The notes beneath the pieces were generated by a model, which did no database searches, was not told the origin of the DNA, and was given only the letters and a program-made list of their open reading frames with translations. DNA of 49,590 bases from Bacteroidales bacterium (lineage in GTDB: Bacteria > Bacteroidota > Bacteroidia > Bacteroidales > CAIWKO01): NCBI GenBank assembly GCA_018004645.1, contig JAGNBV010000012.1:1-49590 (forward strand). The letters run 5' to 3'. The first letter of the stretch is position 1, and every line of letters begins with the position of its first letter. A program made the translations under genes and the position numbers. Positions 17,091 to 27,405 of the stretch are shown one piece after another.

Positions 17091-18554
17091 ATGATTACTT
17101 TTGTTGTTTCTCTCACTATATTAATCGGAGGATATTTTATTTATGGCGCCGTGCTGGAACGCGTATTCGGCGTTGATCCCCAAAAGCTCACGCCGGTACA
17201 GCGCCTGAAAGACGGTGTGGACTATGTTGAAATCCCACTATGGCGCATTTTCCTGATACAGTTTCTGAACATTGCCGGCCTTGGACCTATCTTTGGCGCT
17301 ATAGCAGGCGCTCTGTGGGGCCCGGTTGCTTTTCTGTGGATTGTTTTCGGATGTATTTTCGGCGGCATGGTTCATGATTACCTGTCGGGAATGTTGTCGA
17401 TACGCCACGACGGTAAGAGCATCCCCGAAATTGTCGGCAAATACATGGGCATAGGGGTAAAACAGTTTATGAGGGGTTTCACAGTGATACTGATGATAGT
17501 GGTAGGCGCTGTTTTCGTAAAAGGGCCGGCCAGTATCCTCAACGATATCTCAGGGGGCGTAATGCACATTAATTTTTGGATTGCCACAGTATTTATTTAT
17601 TATATCCTGGCCACCATGATACCGATTGATAAGTTAATCGGCAGAATCTACCCTGTTTTTGGTTTTGCGCTGTTATTTATGGCGGTGGGCATCACCGTGG
17701 GTATTATCGCTGAAGGCTACGCCATGCCTGAGCTTACCGCCGCCAGTTTTGCCAACCTGCATGGTACTCCCGACAAGTTCCCTATTTTTCCTATGATGTT
17801 TGTTTCTATTGCCTGTGGCGCCATTTCGGGCTTTCATAGCACACAGTCGCCGCTGATGGCCCGTTGTCTGAAAAATGAAAAATACGGTAAACGTATTTTC
17901 GCAGGTGCTATGGCCGCCGAAGGCGTGGTAGCCCTGATATGGGCAGCCGCTGCTATGGCATTTTTCGGAGGTGTGGAGGGATTAAACAAAGAAATGACAG
18001 CACATGGCGACAATGCCGCCTGGGCAGTCAACATAATTTCCAATACGCTCCTTGGAAAATTTGGCGCCATCCTGGCCCTGCTGGGTGTGGTAGCTGCACC
18101 AATCACCTCCGGAGATACGGCTTTCAGAAGCGCGCGGCTGATAGTGGCCGATTTTCTTCATTATGACCAGAAACCCATCAAAAACCGTTTATTTATCACT
18201 GCGCCATTGTTTATTGTGGGATTCATACTGGTACAGGCCAATTTTGGGATCATCTGGCGGTATATGGCCTGGTCGAACCAAACCCTGGCGACCATTGTGT
18301 TCTGGACAATTACAATTTATCTGGTGCAGGAAAAGAAATTTTACTGGGTAACGCTGCTCCCCGGAGTTTTCATGACAGCCGTGTGCACCTCTTATATCCT
18401 TGTTGCCCCCGAGGGTTTTAAACTTCCGGTAGCCATCGGAAACATAACAGGAGTAATAATTGCCGCTGCATCATTTGCAATTTTTATGATATGGAAGTTG
18501 CGGCTTTCATCAAAAAAGAAGCCGGTAACAGTGGAGGTTCACACCGACAAATAA
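17091..18554 (+). CDS. cstA: CstA-family carbon starvation / peptide or pyruvate carrier
   Basis: Inner-membrane protein with about a dozen hydrophobic segments and the family signature in QFLNIAGLGPIFGAIAGAL followed by FGGMVHDYLSGM. Members import peptides or pyruvate during carbon limitation. At 487 residues it is shorter than E. coli CstA (about 700), as is common for the compact CstA of anaerobes and Bacteroidota. It is preceded by a 205-nt AT-rich leader region without a gene and faces the DUF1846 gene tail to tail. The substrate is not readable from sequence. Confidence 0.9.
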   Translation: MITFVVSLTILIGGYFIYGAVLERVFGVDPQKLTPVQRLKDGVDYVEIPLWRIFLIQFLNIAGLGPIFGAIAGALWGPVAFLWIVFGCIFGGMVHDYLSGMLSIRHDGKSIPEIVGKYMGIGVKQFMRGFTVILMIVVGAVFVKGPASILNDISGGVMHINFWIATVFIYYILATMIPIDKLIGRIYPVFGFALLFMAVGITVGIIAEGYAMPELTAASFANLHGTPDKFPIFPMMFVSIACGAISGFHSTQSPLMARCLKNEKYGKRIFAGAMAAEGVVALIWAAAAMAFFGGVEGLNKEMTAHGDNAAWAVNIISNTLLGKFGAILALLGVVAAPITSGDTAFRSARLIVADFLHYDQKPIKNRLFITAPLFIVGFILVQANFGIIWRYMAWSNQTLATIVFWTITIYLVQEKKFYWVTLLPGVFMTAVCTSYILVAPEGFKLPVAIGNITGVIIAAASFAIFMIWKLRLSSKKKPVTVEVHTDK

Positions 18555-18602
18555 AACAACGGATGCAATGCCCGGGAAACACGGGTGTCCCGAAGCTTCA
18601 GC

Positions 18603-20129
18603 TTACTCGCTGATAAAGAGTCTTTTGCTCGAAAACTCCGGGTCGCAGGTGAGGTTTACCCTAAGTTTGCGGAATCCTGCTTCATCGCCCGGGGTGGGGA
18701 TATGAGTGGAATGCACTTCGCAGCCACACAAATCCTTGAGGCTCTCCATAGCCATCTGTGCAGCAGGATTGTACAGGGCGCATATAGCCAGCACTATCAT
18801 GGTTTCTTCCACATCCAGGCTGACCATTTTGCCATTCAGGACATCTCTTTTCAGGCAGGTGACCGAGTCGATGATGCTTTTCGGCAGCAAATGCATATTG
18901 TCAGGCAGTCCGGCTAAATGTTTGGTGGCATTAAGTATCAGGCTTGCCGAGGCATGCAACAGCGGAGAGTTTTTTCCGGTAATAATGGTGCCGTCATGCA
19001 ATTCGATGGCCGATCCACAAAAGATCCCCGTATCGCCTTTCCCGAGTTTTTCGGCATCCTTGGCGGCTTTCCGGGCAGGCTGCACCACTTTTCTATCTTT
19101 TTCCCTGGCCCCTACTTTCGTCATAATTTCTAAGGTACGGTCAAGAGTTTCCTTTTCGGACAATCCCATGGCATACTCCACCGAACTCCTGAAATAGCGG
19201 CGGATGATTTCCTGATAGGCCGCCTCCTGTATAAGGCTGTCATTTACAATTCCGGCACTGGCCCGGTTGACACCCATATCGGTGGGCGACTGGTACATTG
19301 ACACACCGCCTGTAATTTTTTCAAGTATTTTTTTCAGCAGGTTGAAAGCTTCGATATCGCGGTTATAGTTTACCGCTTTTTTGTTATAGGCTTTCAAATG
19401 ATGAATATCGATAAGGTTTTCGTCACCCAGGTCGGCAGTGGCTGCTTCGTAAGCGATATTCACCATATGGTCGATGGGCAGGTCCCAGATAGGAAAAGTC
19501 TCGAATTTTGCATAGCCGGCTTTGATGCCGTTTTTGTACTCGTGATAGAGGTTCGACAGACATGTGGCCAGTTTGCCGCTGCCAGGCCCGGGCCCGGTAA
19601 CAATTACAATGGGTTTGGAGGTTTTGATGTATTCATTGGCTCCATATCCCTGATCGCTTACAATAAGCTCCACATCGGTTGGATAGCCCTTGGTGGGGTA
19701 ATGCAGATACACAGTGATACCTCTTGATTCGAGTTTACGCTTGAATGTTCTGGCTGCCGGCTGGTTTTGGTAGCGGGTGATGACAACGGCTGTTACATTG
19801 ATGCCCCAATACCTGAGATCATCAATAGTTTTAAAAGTGTCCACATCGTAGGTGATGCCAAAATCAGCCCTTATTTTATTTCTTTCAATATCACCTGCAT
19901 GGATGCACATGATAACATCTATCTTGTCTTTTAGCAATTGCAGCAACCTCATTTTCACATTGGGATCAAAACCCGGCAGCACTCTGGCAGCATGGAAATC
20001 GTACAATATCTTACCTCCAAACTCAAGGTACAGCTTATCGTGAAAACGGCCCACCCGTTCCAGGATGGCGGCAGTTTGCTCACGAAGATATTTCTCATTA
20101 TCGAAACCGGTCTTTATTAGCTCTTTCAT
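18603..20129 (-). CDS. DUF1846 (UPF0371) family protein
   Basis: A full-length 508-residue member of the conserved UPF0371/DUF1846 family, found mainly in anaerobes and Firmicutes. Recognisable segments: KTGFDNEKYLREQTAAI at the start, LYLEFGGKILYDFHAARVLPGF, VVTGPGPGSGKLATCLSNLYH (a P-loop-like glycine-rich stretch around residue 180) and YQSPTDMGVNRASAGI. The enzymatic role is not established as far as I know. It is convergent with cstA and divergent from pyrG, whose shared 212-nt upstream region contains no clear TAnnTTTG. Confidence 0.88.
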   Translation of the reverse strand: MKELIKTGFDNEKYLREQTAAILERVGRFHDKLYLEFGGKILYDFHAARVLPGFDPNVKMRLLQLLKDKIDVIMCIHAGDIERNKIRADFGITYDVDTFKTIDDLRYWGINVTAVVITRYQNQPAARTFKRKLESRGITVYLHYPTKGYPTDVELIVSDQGYGANEYIKTSKPIVIVTGPGPGSGKLATCLSNLYHEYKNGIKAGYAKFETFPIWDLPIDHMVNIAYEAATADLGDENLIDIHHLKAYNKKAVNYNRDIEAFNLLKKILEKITGGVSMYQSPTDMGVNRASAGIVNDSLIQEAAYQEIIRRYFRSSVEYAMGLSEKETLDRTLEIMTKVGAREKDRKVVQPARKAAKDAEKLGKGDTGIFCGSAIELHDGTIITGKNSPLLHASASLILNATKHLAGLPDNMHLLPKSIIDSVTCLKRDVLNGKMVSLDVEETMIVLAICALYNPAAQMAMESLKDLCGCEVHSTHIPTPGDEAGFRKLRVNLTCDPEFSSKRLFISE

Positions 20130-20341
20130 TTCAGTTAATCCACATTTAATAAATTAGAAAACAGCAATATTAATGAATTTTTGTGTTCAGCTGTTTTTCC
20201 GTGCGAAAAAAGTATGAACAATTATTCACCCGAAAACGACAACAATGCCAGGGAGTATTATAAACCAATGTTCAAAAAAAATGAAAACTCCACAGCCAAC
20301 TTATTAGTTTTATGATTTATTTTGTTTTTTAATATCCGGAT

Positions 20342-21961
20342 ATGCCTCAAACCAAATTTATCTTTGTCACTGGCGGAGTTACCTCATCATTAGGCAAAGG
20401 GATTATTTCCGCATCGCTTGCAAAACTTCTCCAGGCACGCGGTTTTGCCGTCCTCATTCAAAAGTTCGATCCTTACATTAACATTGACCCGGGAACGCTT
20501 AACCCTTATGAGCATGGAGAATGTTTTGTTACCAACGACGGTGCCGAGACCGATCTCGACCTGGGGCATTACGAACGGTTTTTGAATGTACCCACTTCGC
20601 AGGCCAACAATGTCACCACCGGCCGCATTTATCAGTCTGTGATCAACAGGGAACGGCACGGCGACTACCTGGGGCAGACCGTGCAGGTAATCCCGCATAT
20701 CACCGATGAGATCAAATACCGTATGAAATTGCTGGCACAGGAAAACAAGCCTGATTTTTTGATTACGGAAATTGGCGGAACCGTCGGCGATATCGAGTCA
20801 TTACCTTTTATTGAAGCGGTGCGCCAGATGAAATGGGAGTTGGGCGAAACCAACTGCCTGGTGGTACACCTTACGCTTATCCCCTACCTGTCGGCTGCCG
20901 GCGAACTAAAGACCAAGCCCACCCAGCACTCTGTAAAAAACCTGCTGGAACTAGGTGTTCAGCCCGACATACTGGTGTGCCGCACCGAAAAACCACTGAA
21001 CGACAGTATAAAAAATAAAATTGCCCTTTTTTGCAATGTCTCACCGCGGTCAGTAGTTGAATCCATTGATACCGAAACCATCTACAATGTCCCCCTGCTG
21101 ATGCACCAGGAGCAACTTGACGTTGAGGTACTCGAAAAAACACGCATGCCCCTCGATAAGGAGCCCGATCTGGAAGGTTGGAAACAATTCCTTTTTAACC
21201 TGAAAAACCCCAAAGATGAAATTAAGATAGCTCTTGTCGGCAAATACGTAGAACTGAAAGACGCCTACAAATCCATTATCGAATCATTTATCCACGCCGG
21301 ATCTACATTGCAATGCAAGATACAGGTGAAAACCATACAATCCGAGTACATCACTCCTGAAAATGTCGCAGAGCAACTCAACGGCATACACGGCTTGTTG
21401 GTGGCTCCGGGCTTTGGTGCCAGAGGTATTGAAGGCAAGATTACCGCAATACGTCATGTGCGTGAAAACAACATCCCATTCTTTGGCATTTGCCTGGGCA
21501 TGCAGTGTGCAGTGATTGAATTTGCCCGCAATGTGCTCCATTACGGCGATGCACACTCAACGGAGATCAACCCCGAAACGACACACCCTGTGATTGACAT
21601 TATGGAATCGCAGAAAATAATCACCGACAAGGGCGGCACCATGCGGCTTGGTGCTTATCCCTGCCATATAAAAAATGGGGCGCTGGTGCAGGGAATCTAC
21701 CAATCACAGGACATAACGGAAAGACACCGTCACCGGTATGAATTTAACAACGACTACCTGAAAGCCTTTGAAGAGGCAGGCATGATAGCCGCGGGGGTAA
21801 ATCCCGCCCTGCACCTGGTAGAAATAATGGAGTACACGAAGCATCCTTGGTTTGTCGGTGTGCAGTATCATCCCGAATACAAAAGCACGGTGCAAAATCC
21901 CCACCCCCTGTTTGTGGCATTTGCCGGCGCCGCCTTACGTTACAAGCTGTCAACCAAATAA
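20342..21961 (+). CDS. pyrG: CTP synthase
   Basis: Makes CTP from UTP, ATP and glutamine. The N-terminal amidoligase domain shows FVTGGVTSSLGKGI with the P-loop, KFDPYINIDPGT and GGTVGDIES. The C-terminal class I glutamine amidotransferase has GICLGMQ (nucleophile Cys) and the HPEYKS histidine/glutamate pair. The length of 539 is standard. It starts the pyrG-murB pair, with murB 8 nt downstream. Confidence 0.97.
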   Translation: MPQTKFIFVTGGVTSSLGKGIISASLAKLLQARGFAVLIQKFDPYINIDPGTLNPYEHGECFVTNDGAETDLDLGHYERFLNVPTSQANNVTTGRIYQSVINRERHGDYLGQTVQVIPHITDEIKYRMKLLAQENKPDFLITEIGGTVGDIESLPFIEAVRQMKWELGETNCLVVHLTLIPYLSAAGELKTKPTQHSVKNLLELGVQPDILVCRTEKPLNDSIKNKIALFCNVSPRSVVESIDTETIYNVPLLMHQEQLDVEVLEKTRMPLDKEPDLEGWKQFLFNLKNPKDEIKIALVGKYVELKDAYKSIIESFIHAGSTLQCKIQVKTIQSEYITPENVAEQLNGIHGLLVAPGFGARGIEGKITAIRHVRENNIPFFGICLGMQCAVIEFARNVLHYGDAHSTEINPETTHPVIDIMESQKIITDKGGTMRLGAYPCHIKNGALVQGIYQSQDITERHRHRYEFNNDYLKAFEEAGMIAAGVNPALHLVEIMEYTKHPWFVGVQYHPEYKSTVQNPHPLFVAFAGAALRYKLSTK

Positions 21962-21969
21962 ATACCATC

Positions 21970-22983
21970 ATGCAGATTTTTGAGCATTTCGACCTGAAAA
22001 AATTCAACACGTTTGGAATAGAAGCCCGTGCACGCCTGTTTGCCGAAATACAGTACCCGGCTGATTATTCTGAACTTCTCGAAGTTCATCAGAAAACAGA
22101 ACTTCCGCTCTTGCCCCTAGGCTGCGGAAGCAACATGCTGTTTACAAAAAATTATGATGGCCTGGTTGCCAAAATCAGCACCAAAGGAATAAGTAAAATT
22201 GCCGAAGATGAAGACACCGTAACCATTGATGTTGCTGCCGGAGAGTTATGGGAAGACCTGATAGCATACTGTATTAAGGAACAGCTCAGCGGATTGGAAA
22301 ACCTGTCGGGCATACCCGGGCAGGCAGGCAGCAGCCCCATACAGAATATCGGGGCTTATGGTGTGGAAGTAAAAAGTTGTATAAAGGAAGTATTGGCCAT
22401 CAGCATAGAGAACGGTGAAAAGCTGCGGTTTTCCAATGCCGATTGCCGGTTTGGATACCGCGACAGCATCTTCAAGAGGGATATGAAGGGCAGGGTTATC
22501 ATAACCAATGTGGTATTTTGTCTTTCAAAGAAAGCCCGGTTTATGCTGGAATATGGCGGAGTAGCTGAAGAAGTAAAGCGTATCAGCGACACGCCCGACC
22601 TGGCGGCTGTGAGCAAAGCCATTTGCAACATACGCGATAAAAAGATTCCCAATCCAAAGGATATAGGCTCTGCAGGCAGTTTTTTCAAGAATCCGGTGAT
22701 AGAAAAAGAAGCATTTGAACAGCTCCTTGCCCGTTATCCTGACATTTCGCACTATCCGGCCGCCGAAGGCAGACACAAACTGGCCGCAGCCTGGCTGATC
22801 GATCACTGCGGATGGAAGGGCTACCGCAAAGACGACACCGGTGTTAATGACAAACAGCCGCTGATACTGGTAAATTACGGGCAGGCCACCGGTACAGAAA
22901 TATTGCACCTGTCGCAACAAATTCAAGACAGCGTACATGAAAAGTTTGGCGTTTATCTCGAAACGGAAGTAAATATTCTTTGA
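21970..22983 (+). CDS. murB: UDP-N-acetylenolpyruvoylglucosamine reductase
   Basis: FAD/NADPH enzyme making UDP-N-acetylmuramate for peptidoglycan. Seen: FNTFGIEARA, the FAD-binding LSGIPGQAGSSPIQNIGAYG, and SAGSFFKNPVI with the catalytic serine; it ends with a conserved Glu (ETEVNIL). I set the start at ATG 21970, right after the pyrG stop, giving 337 residues, the type I (E. coli-like) length. A longer frame opens at 21847 inside pyrG but adds 41 non-homologous residues. Confidence 0.95.
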   Translation: MQIFEHFDLKKFNTFGIEARARLFAEIQYPADYSELLEVHQKTELPLLPLGCGSNMLFTKNYDGLVAKISTKGISKIAEDEDTVTIDVAAGELWEDLIAYCIKEQLSGLENLSGIPGQAGSSPIQNIGAYGVEVKSCIKEVLAISIENGEKLRFSNADCRFGYRDSIFKRDMKGRVIITNVVFCLSKKARFMLEYGGVAEEVKRISDTPDLAAVSKAICNIRDKKIPNPKDIGSAGSFFKNPVIEKEAFEQLLARYPDISHYPAAEGRHKLAAAWLIDHCGWKGYRKDDTGVNDKQPLILVNYGQATGTEILHLSQQIQDSVHEKFGVYLETEVNIL

Positions 22984-23014
22984 TTTTCAGCCATATCGTT
23001 CAGGAATTTTTATA

Positions 23015-23022
23015 TATTTTTG
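23015..23022 (+). promoter_or_regulatory. -7 promoter element abutting the antiporter start
   Basis: TATTTTTG ends only 14 nt before the GTG start at 23036, so the transcript would have a leader of about 7 nt and no room for a ribosome-binding site. This suggests near-leaderless translation and a promoter separate from pyrG-murB. Confidence 0.5.
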
Positions 23023-23035
23023 CAAAAAATTTCCT

Positions 23036-25171
23036 GTGGAAATCCTAGAACATTTTCAGTTTCCCATAACGGATTCCGTCCTTACTTTCCTCATTGTTTT
23101 TATCATTATATTTTTCGCTCCGCGTTTGCTGAAAAAAATGCGGATTCCGGGCATTGTCGGGTTTATTCTTGCCGGTGTTTTAATTGGACCCACAGGCCTG
23201 AATATCATTTCTCCAAAAAACGGGGTAGAGATGTTTTCGTCATTCGGTCTTTTGTATATCATGTTTTTGGTAGGACTGGAAATAGATATGGTGGATTTCA
23301 AAAAACATCGCTCCCGAAGCATTGTTTTTGGCATCCTGACTTTTTTCATACCGATCACAATCGGTTTTGCAATAACATATTATGTCATAAAACTGGATTT
23401 CCTGGCTTCCCTGTTGGTTTCCAGTATGTTTTCAACACATACTATGGTATCCTATCCCATAGCATCGCGCCTGGGAATCACAAAAAACAAGGTTATCAAT
23501 ACCGTGGTTGGCGGAACCATCATCACCGATACGGCAGTGCTCATGCTGTTAGCTATCATTGTCAAGGTCTTTCAGGGTTCGCTGGATACGGGATTCTGGA
23601 TAATACTATTTGGATACCTGGCAATTTTCATGGTCATCATGCTGTGGATAGTGCCTGCTATCAGCCGGTGGTTTTTCAAACACCTGGAAGGCGATGGAGG
23701 CGGACAATACATTTACCTGTTGTGCGCCCTTTTTGCTTCAGCTTTTTTGGCTGAGGCCGCCGGCATTGAACCCATGATCGGGGCATTTATGGCCGGCATC
23801 GCCCTCAATTCGCTGATTCCATCCACATCAGTGCTTATGAACAGAACATTGTTTATTGGCAACACCATCTTTATACCGTTTTTCCTGATCAGTGTTGGGA
23901 TGATAGTGGATCTGAACGTGTTACTGACCGGAAGGGAAGCGATAATTTTCGCAGGTATTTTGGTAGTTACCGCTGAAGCAACCAAATTCCTTGCCGCCTA
24001 CCTCACTCAGAAAATTTACAAATTCACTCCCATAGAAAGAAATGTCCTTTTCGGCCTGAGCAGTTCGCATGCCGCGGCTACTATTGCACTTATCCTCGTG
24101 GGTTACAATCTGGGCATCCTGAATATTGACGTCCTAAATGGAACTGTTATCGTAATCTTTATTAGCTGCCTGATCAGTTCCTTTGTAACAGAAAATGCAG
24201 GAAAAAAACTGGCACGTATCGAAAAAAACAGGCCAAAGGAGGAAGACAATTACCAGCAAAGAATACTTGTTTCCATTTCAAACCCGGAAACCATGCAATC
24301 GTTAATAAATTTCGCTTTGCTTGTCAAGGGTGACCGCACAAAAGAACCCTTGTACGTGTTGAATGTTTTTACGGGTAATCCGGATACCGAAGAATCACGT
24401 TATGAAATCATGGTTAAAAACAGGCAAATTGAAAATGTCCTGGGCTATGCTGTTCCCGATGACAAGTCGGCCCGCCTTGTTTCGCGCATAGATGTAAATG
24501 TAGCCAACGGCATCAACCGCGCCATCAAGGAGCTGATGATTACAAAAATCATCATTGGATGGAATGGCCAATCCACCACCCTGTTGAATCTTTTCGGAGG
24601 CATAGTTGAAAATGTTCTTCCTAAAAACAATCAGATGATGTTCGTTACAAAAATCATACACCCGCTGGGATATCACAAGCGTTTAGTGCTTATTGTGCCA
24701 CCCAATGCGGAATATGAACCCGGCTATAAAAAATGGGCACATCAGGTCTCGGCCATTGCCAAAGAACTTGCAGCCAAGGTGATGATTTTTGCCAACGACG
24801 AAACCAAATCACACTTAGAGAAAGATTTCGACGGATCGAAAGCTACGGCAGTCCGCTATGTAAAATTTGATGATTACGATAATATGAAAGCCCTTCAGGA
24901 TCACCTGAGCGATACCGATTTACTTTTTTGGATCAGCGCCCGCGAAAAAACAATTTCGCACAACAATTTTCTGACGACACTGCCCCGTCAACTCTCAAAA
25001 AACTTTATCAAATACAGTTTTGTAATTATTTACCCTGAACAGCATGCTGTAAAGTATCAAAACCTTAACCTGAGCATCGACGGACTTCACAGCTCTCCGA
25101 TAATGGAAAACATTGGCCGGTATGCCAGAACCAGAAAATTTATAAAAAAACTTTTCAGGAGAAATACATAA
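23036..25171 (+). CDS. Monovalent cation:proton antiporter (CPA2) with C-terminal UspA-like domain
   Basis: Residues about 1-400 form an Na+/H+ exchanger domain with roughly twelve hydrophobic segments (RIPGIVGFILAGVLIGP, GLEIDMVDFKK, MFSTHTMVSYPIASRLG, EAAGIEPMIGAFMAGIAL). Residues about 405-711 are soluble and contain a universal-stress-like segment (QRILVSISNPETMQSLINFA) that may sense nucleotide or stress. It probably handles K+/Na+ and pH homeostasis at the inner membrane. The GTG start follows a -7 box directly. Confidence 0.9.
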   Translation: MEILEHFQFPITDSVLTFLIVFIIIFFAPRLLKKMRIPGIVGFILAGVLIGPTGLNIISPKNGVEMFSSFGLLYIMFLVGLEIDMVDFKKHRSRSIVFGILTFFIPITIGFAITYYVIKLDFLASLLVSSMFSTHTMVSYPIASRLGITKNKVINTVVGGTIITDTAVLMLLAIIVKVFQGSLDTGFWIILFGYLAIFMVIMLWIVPAISRWFFKHLEGDGGGQYIYLLCALFASAFLAEAAGIEPMIGAFMAGIALNSLIPSTSVLMNRTLFIGNTIFIPFFLISVGMIVDLNVLLTGREAIIFAGILVVTAEATKFLAAYLTQKIYKFTPIERNVLFGLSSSHAAATIALILVGYNLGILNIDVLNGTVIVIFISCLISSFVTENAGKKLARIEKNRPKEEDNYQQRILVSISNPETMQSLINFALLVKGDRTKEPLYVLNVFTGNPDTEESRYEIMVKNRQIENVLGYAVPDDKSARLVSRIDVNVANGINRAIKELMITKIIIGWNGQSTTLLNLFGGIVENVLPKNNQMMFVTKIIHPLGYHKRLVLIVPPNAEYEPGYKKWAHQVSAIAKELAAKVMIFANDETKSHLEKDFDGSKATAVRYVKFDDYDNMKALQDHLSDTDLLFWISAREKTISHNNFLTTLPRQLSKNFIKYSFVIIYPEQHAVKYQNLNLSIDGLHSSPIMENIGRYARTRKFIKKLFRRNT

Positions 25172-25173
25172 TA

Positions 25174-25977
25174 ATGGCACTCTTCCCTAATTTCAAACTT
25201 GGATACAAATCTTACGGCGAGGCTCATCAGCTCATTGTAAAAAACCGTTTGTGGGGTTATGTTTTCCTTCCTGCCATTATCAATATCATCATACTTTTGC
25301 TGGTAATCTTTTTCGGCTGGAAATATATCGGCCTGTTTACCGACTGGATTCTGAACATTACCGGGTTAGCAAATAATCCCACAGGATTTTTCAGGCACCT
25401 CATCGTGTTTTTTAAATGGCTGTTTAAGATTGGACTGTATGTCTTGTTATTTTTATTCTATTTTTCGGTGTACCGATATGTGGTGCTTGCCATCTTATCG
25501 CCTGCCTTGGCGCTGCTTTCGGAAAAAACAGACAAAATTCTCACCGGCAGCGATTATCCCTTTCGTTTGTGGCAGCTTATCAAAGACATCAAGCGCGGCA
25601 TCCTCATCGTTATCCGAAACTTTTTCATTGAAATGGGTTTTATGATAGTTTTTTTCTTTCTGAGTTACATCCCCATAGTAGGATGGATAAGCCCATTCAT
25701 CATGTTTTTCATCACCTGTTATTTTTATGGTTTTTCGATGATAGATTATTCCAATGAACGTTATAAAGTGAACATCAGGGAAAGCGTGTTGTTTGTGCGC
25801 AAAAACCGCGGCATGTCAATATCCAACGGCATGATATTCTATTTATTCTTTTTCTTTGTGCCTGTGGCAGGTTTCATCTTCGCCCCGGCCTATTCGGTGG
25901 TTGCGGCTACAATTGCCGTGAGCAAGGTCAGAAACAAACAACTCACTACGCCTCATGAGCAAAAAATTCTTCCTTAA
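25174..25977 (+). CDS. EI24-domain (CysZ-like) inner-membrane protein
   Basis: 267 residues with about five or six hydrophobic segments and family phrases (NFKLGYKSYGEAHQLI at the start, SLL-type ALLSEKTDKILTG, RGILIVIRNFFIEMGF, VGWISPFIMFF). Related CysZ proteins move sulfate, but most EI24 proteins in Bacteroidota are uncharacterised, and no sulfate assimilation genes are nearby. It starts 2 nt after the antiporter stop and is likely cotranscribed with it. Confidence 0.82.
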   Translation: MALFPNFKLGYKSYGEAHQLIVKNRLWGYVFLPAIINIIILLLVIFFGWKYIGLFTDWILNITGLANNPTGFFRHLIVFFKWLFKIGLYVLLFLFYFSVYRYVVLAILSPALALLSEKTDKILTGSDYPFRLWQLIKDIKRGILIVIRNFFIEMGFMIVFFFLSYIPIVGWISPFIMFFITCYFYGFSMIDYSNERYKVNIRESVLFVRKNRGMSISNGMIFYLFFFFVPVAGFIFAPAYSVVAATIAVSKVRNKQLTTPHEQKILP

Positions 25978-25985
25978 AAATAAAA

Positions 25986-26004
25986 CACTCCTTATGCAGG
26001 AGTG
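25986..26004 (+). other. Short hairpin after the EI24 gene
   Basis: A 7-bp perfect stem CACTCCT/AGGAGTG with a 5-nt loop begins 8 nt after the EI24 stop. No T run follows, so it is at best a weak terminator or an mRNA 3'-end stabiliser. Confidence 0.35.
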
Positions 26005-26130
26005 CGAAGATGCTGCAAAACAAATCAAGCAAGAGGTTTTACTCAAATAATTAAGGGCCGGTAGTAATTTTTTGTAGAAAAGATAATTCCAGGCGCTACA
26101 AAAAATGTATTTTTATGCAATTATTTTTTT

Positions 26131-27405
26131 GTGAAGAAGATTCTATTACTACTTTGTGTCTCTTTTTTTGTTACAGCCTCCTCTGCGCAGGATACCTTGC
26201 GCGTCATGCATTACAACCTGATGTATTACAATACCAATACAGGGTTTTGCAACCAGGAAAATAATTCTGTATCCCGAAAAGATAGTTGCTTAAAAAAGAT
26301 CATTCAATATATAAAACCCGACATTTTCACCGCCAACGAAATAGGCAACAATACAAGCTCACATCAGCGTCTGCTCGACAGTGTGCTGAATGCCGGCGGA
26401 AAAAACACTTACAAAATGGGACAGGTGTCAACCAATGGCGGCGGTACCCTGTCTAATGGCATATTTTATCATGCAGAACAATTCACATTAAAAAGCCAGA
26501 CCACCGTACCCACCCTCACCACACGGGACATAAACTTTTATGAGTCTTATTTTAATTCCGTTGATCTGGGCTCAGGCACGCTGGATACGGCTTTTCTGAC
26601 CTGTATAGTGGCTCACCTGGAACCAGGTAACACAAACACTACCCTCAGAGCCCAGCAAATAGCAGTATTAATGAACTACCTGGATTCGGTAAATGTAAAA
26701 TCAAATTATTTGGTTATGGGCGATTTTAATGTATATGCCGACACCGAAGCCTGTTACCGTATGCTTATCACTCCCGGCAATGCCGATTTTGCCTTTTACG
26801 ACCCCGTTGATAAGCCGGGATTGTGGAGCGACGAGGATGATTTTCGCTTTTATCACACGCAATCCACCCATGCATTACAAGATGGATGTTTTGCATCTGG
26901 CGGCATGGACGACCGCTTTGATTTTATTCTGCAAAGCGAATACATACAAAACGGAACCCGGCACTATCAGTTCCTGAACAATTCTTATACAACGCCGGGG
27001 CAGGATGGCAATCATTTCAACAAAGCCATTAATGATGGCGCCAACAGCAGCGCTCCGGCGGATATCATTGAAGCATTGTTCAATATGTCGGACCATTTAC
27101 CGGTATATTTAGACCTGCAGGTGGACCAGACTGCCGGATTGAATATACAGGAAGTTTTCGATGTGGCTTTTCCCAATCCCGTAACCGACATCCTTCATCT
27201 GAACGTGGTACTGGAAAAACCTTCCCAATTAGATTTTGCTATCATAAACACCCTCAGCCAGGAAGTTTTTTTCTACAGCACCACCACCACCGGCACAACA
27301 GCTTCTTTTGAATTTCCCGTTGATTTTCTGAATCAGGGGATATACTTTCTTACTATGTACAACGGCATCAACAAACCTATAACAAAAAAATTTATGAAAA
27401 AATAA
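26131..27405 (+). CDS. Secreted endonuclease/exonuclease/phosphatase-family protein with T9SS sorting domain (copy 1)
   Basis: Signal peptide (KKILLLLCVSFFVTASSA), then an EEP (DNase I-like) fold: MHYNLMYYN, FTANEIGN with the metal-binding Glu, VMGDFNVYAD, and the closing DHLPVYLDL Asp-His pair. Such enzymes cleave phosphodiesters in nucleic acids or phospholipids. The last ~80 residues are a type A T9SS signal (FPNPVTDIL ... GIYFLTMYN ... KKFMKK), so it should cross the outer membrane. The start is GTG at 26131, which places the signal peptide correctly. It is a tandem paralogue of the next gene, both 424 residues. Confidence 0.87.
   Translation: MKKILLLLCVSFFVTASSAQDTLRVMHYNLMYYNTNTGFCNQENNSVSRKDSCLKKIIQYIKPDIFTANEIGNNTSSHQRLLDSVLNAGGKNTYKMGQVSTNGGGTLSNGIFYHAEQFTLKSQTTVPTLTTRDINFYESYFNSVDLGSGTLDTAFLTCIVAHLEPGNTNTTLRAQQIAVLMNYLDSVNVKSNYLVMGDFNVYADTEACYRMLITPGNADFAFYDPVDKPGLWSDEDDFRFYHTQSTHALQDGCFASGGMDDRFDFILQSEYIQNGTRHYQFLNNSYTTPGQDGNHFNKAINDGANSSAPADIIEALFNMSDHLPVYLDLQVDQTAGLNIQEVFDVAFPNPVTDILHLNVVLEKPSQLDFAIINTLSQEVFFYSTTTTGTTASFEFPVDFLNQGIYFLTMYNGINKPITKKFMKK

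Noticed and set aside
18573-18592. Bidirectional terminator between cstA and the DUF1846 gene
   Set aside because: Only a 5-bp stem (CGGGA/TCCCG) with a 10-nt loop and no T run.
23020-23754. 244-codon frame overlapping the antiporter gene
   Set aside because: It is in another frame of the well-supported antiporter, with His/Cys/Arg-rich shadow composition.
25955-26050. 31-codon frame overlapping the end of the EI24 gene
   Set aside because: Starts inside the EI24 coding region, no ribosome-binding site or relatives that I recognise; length is within chance.
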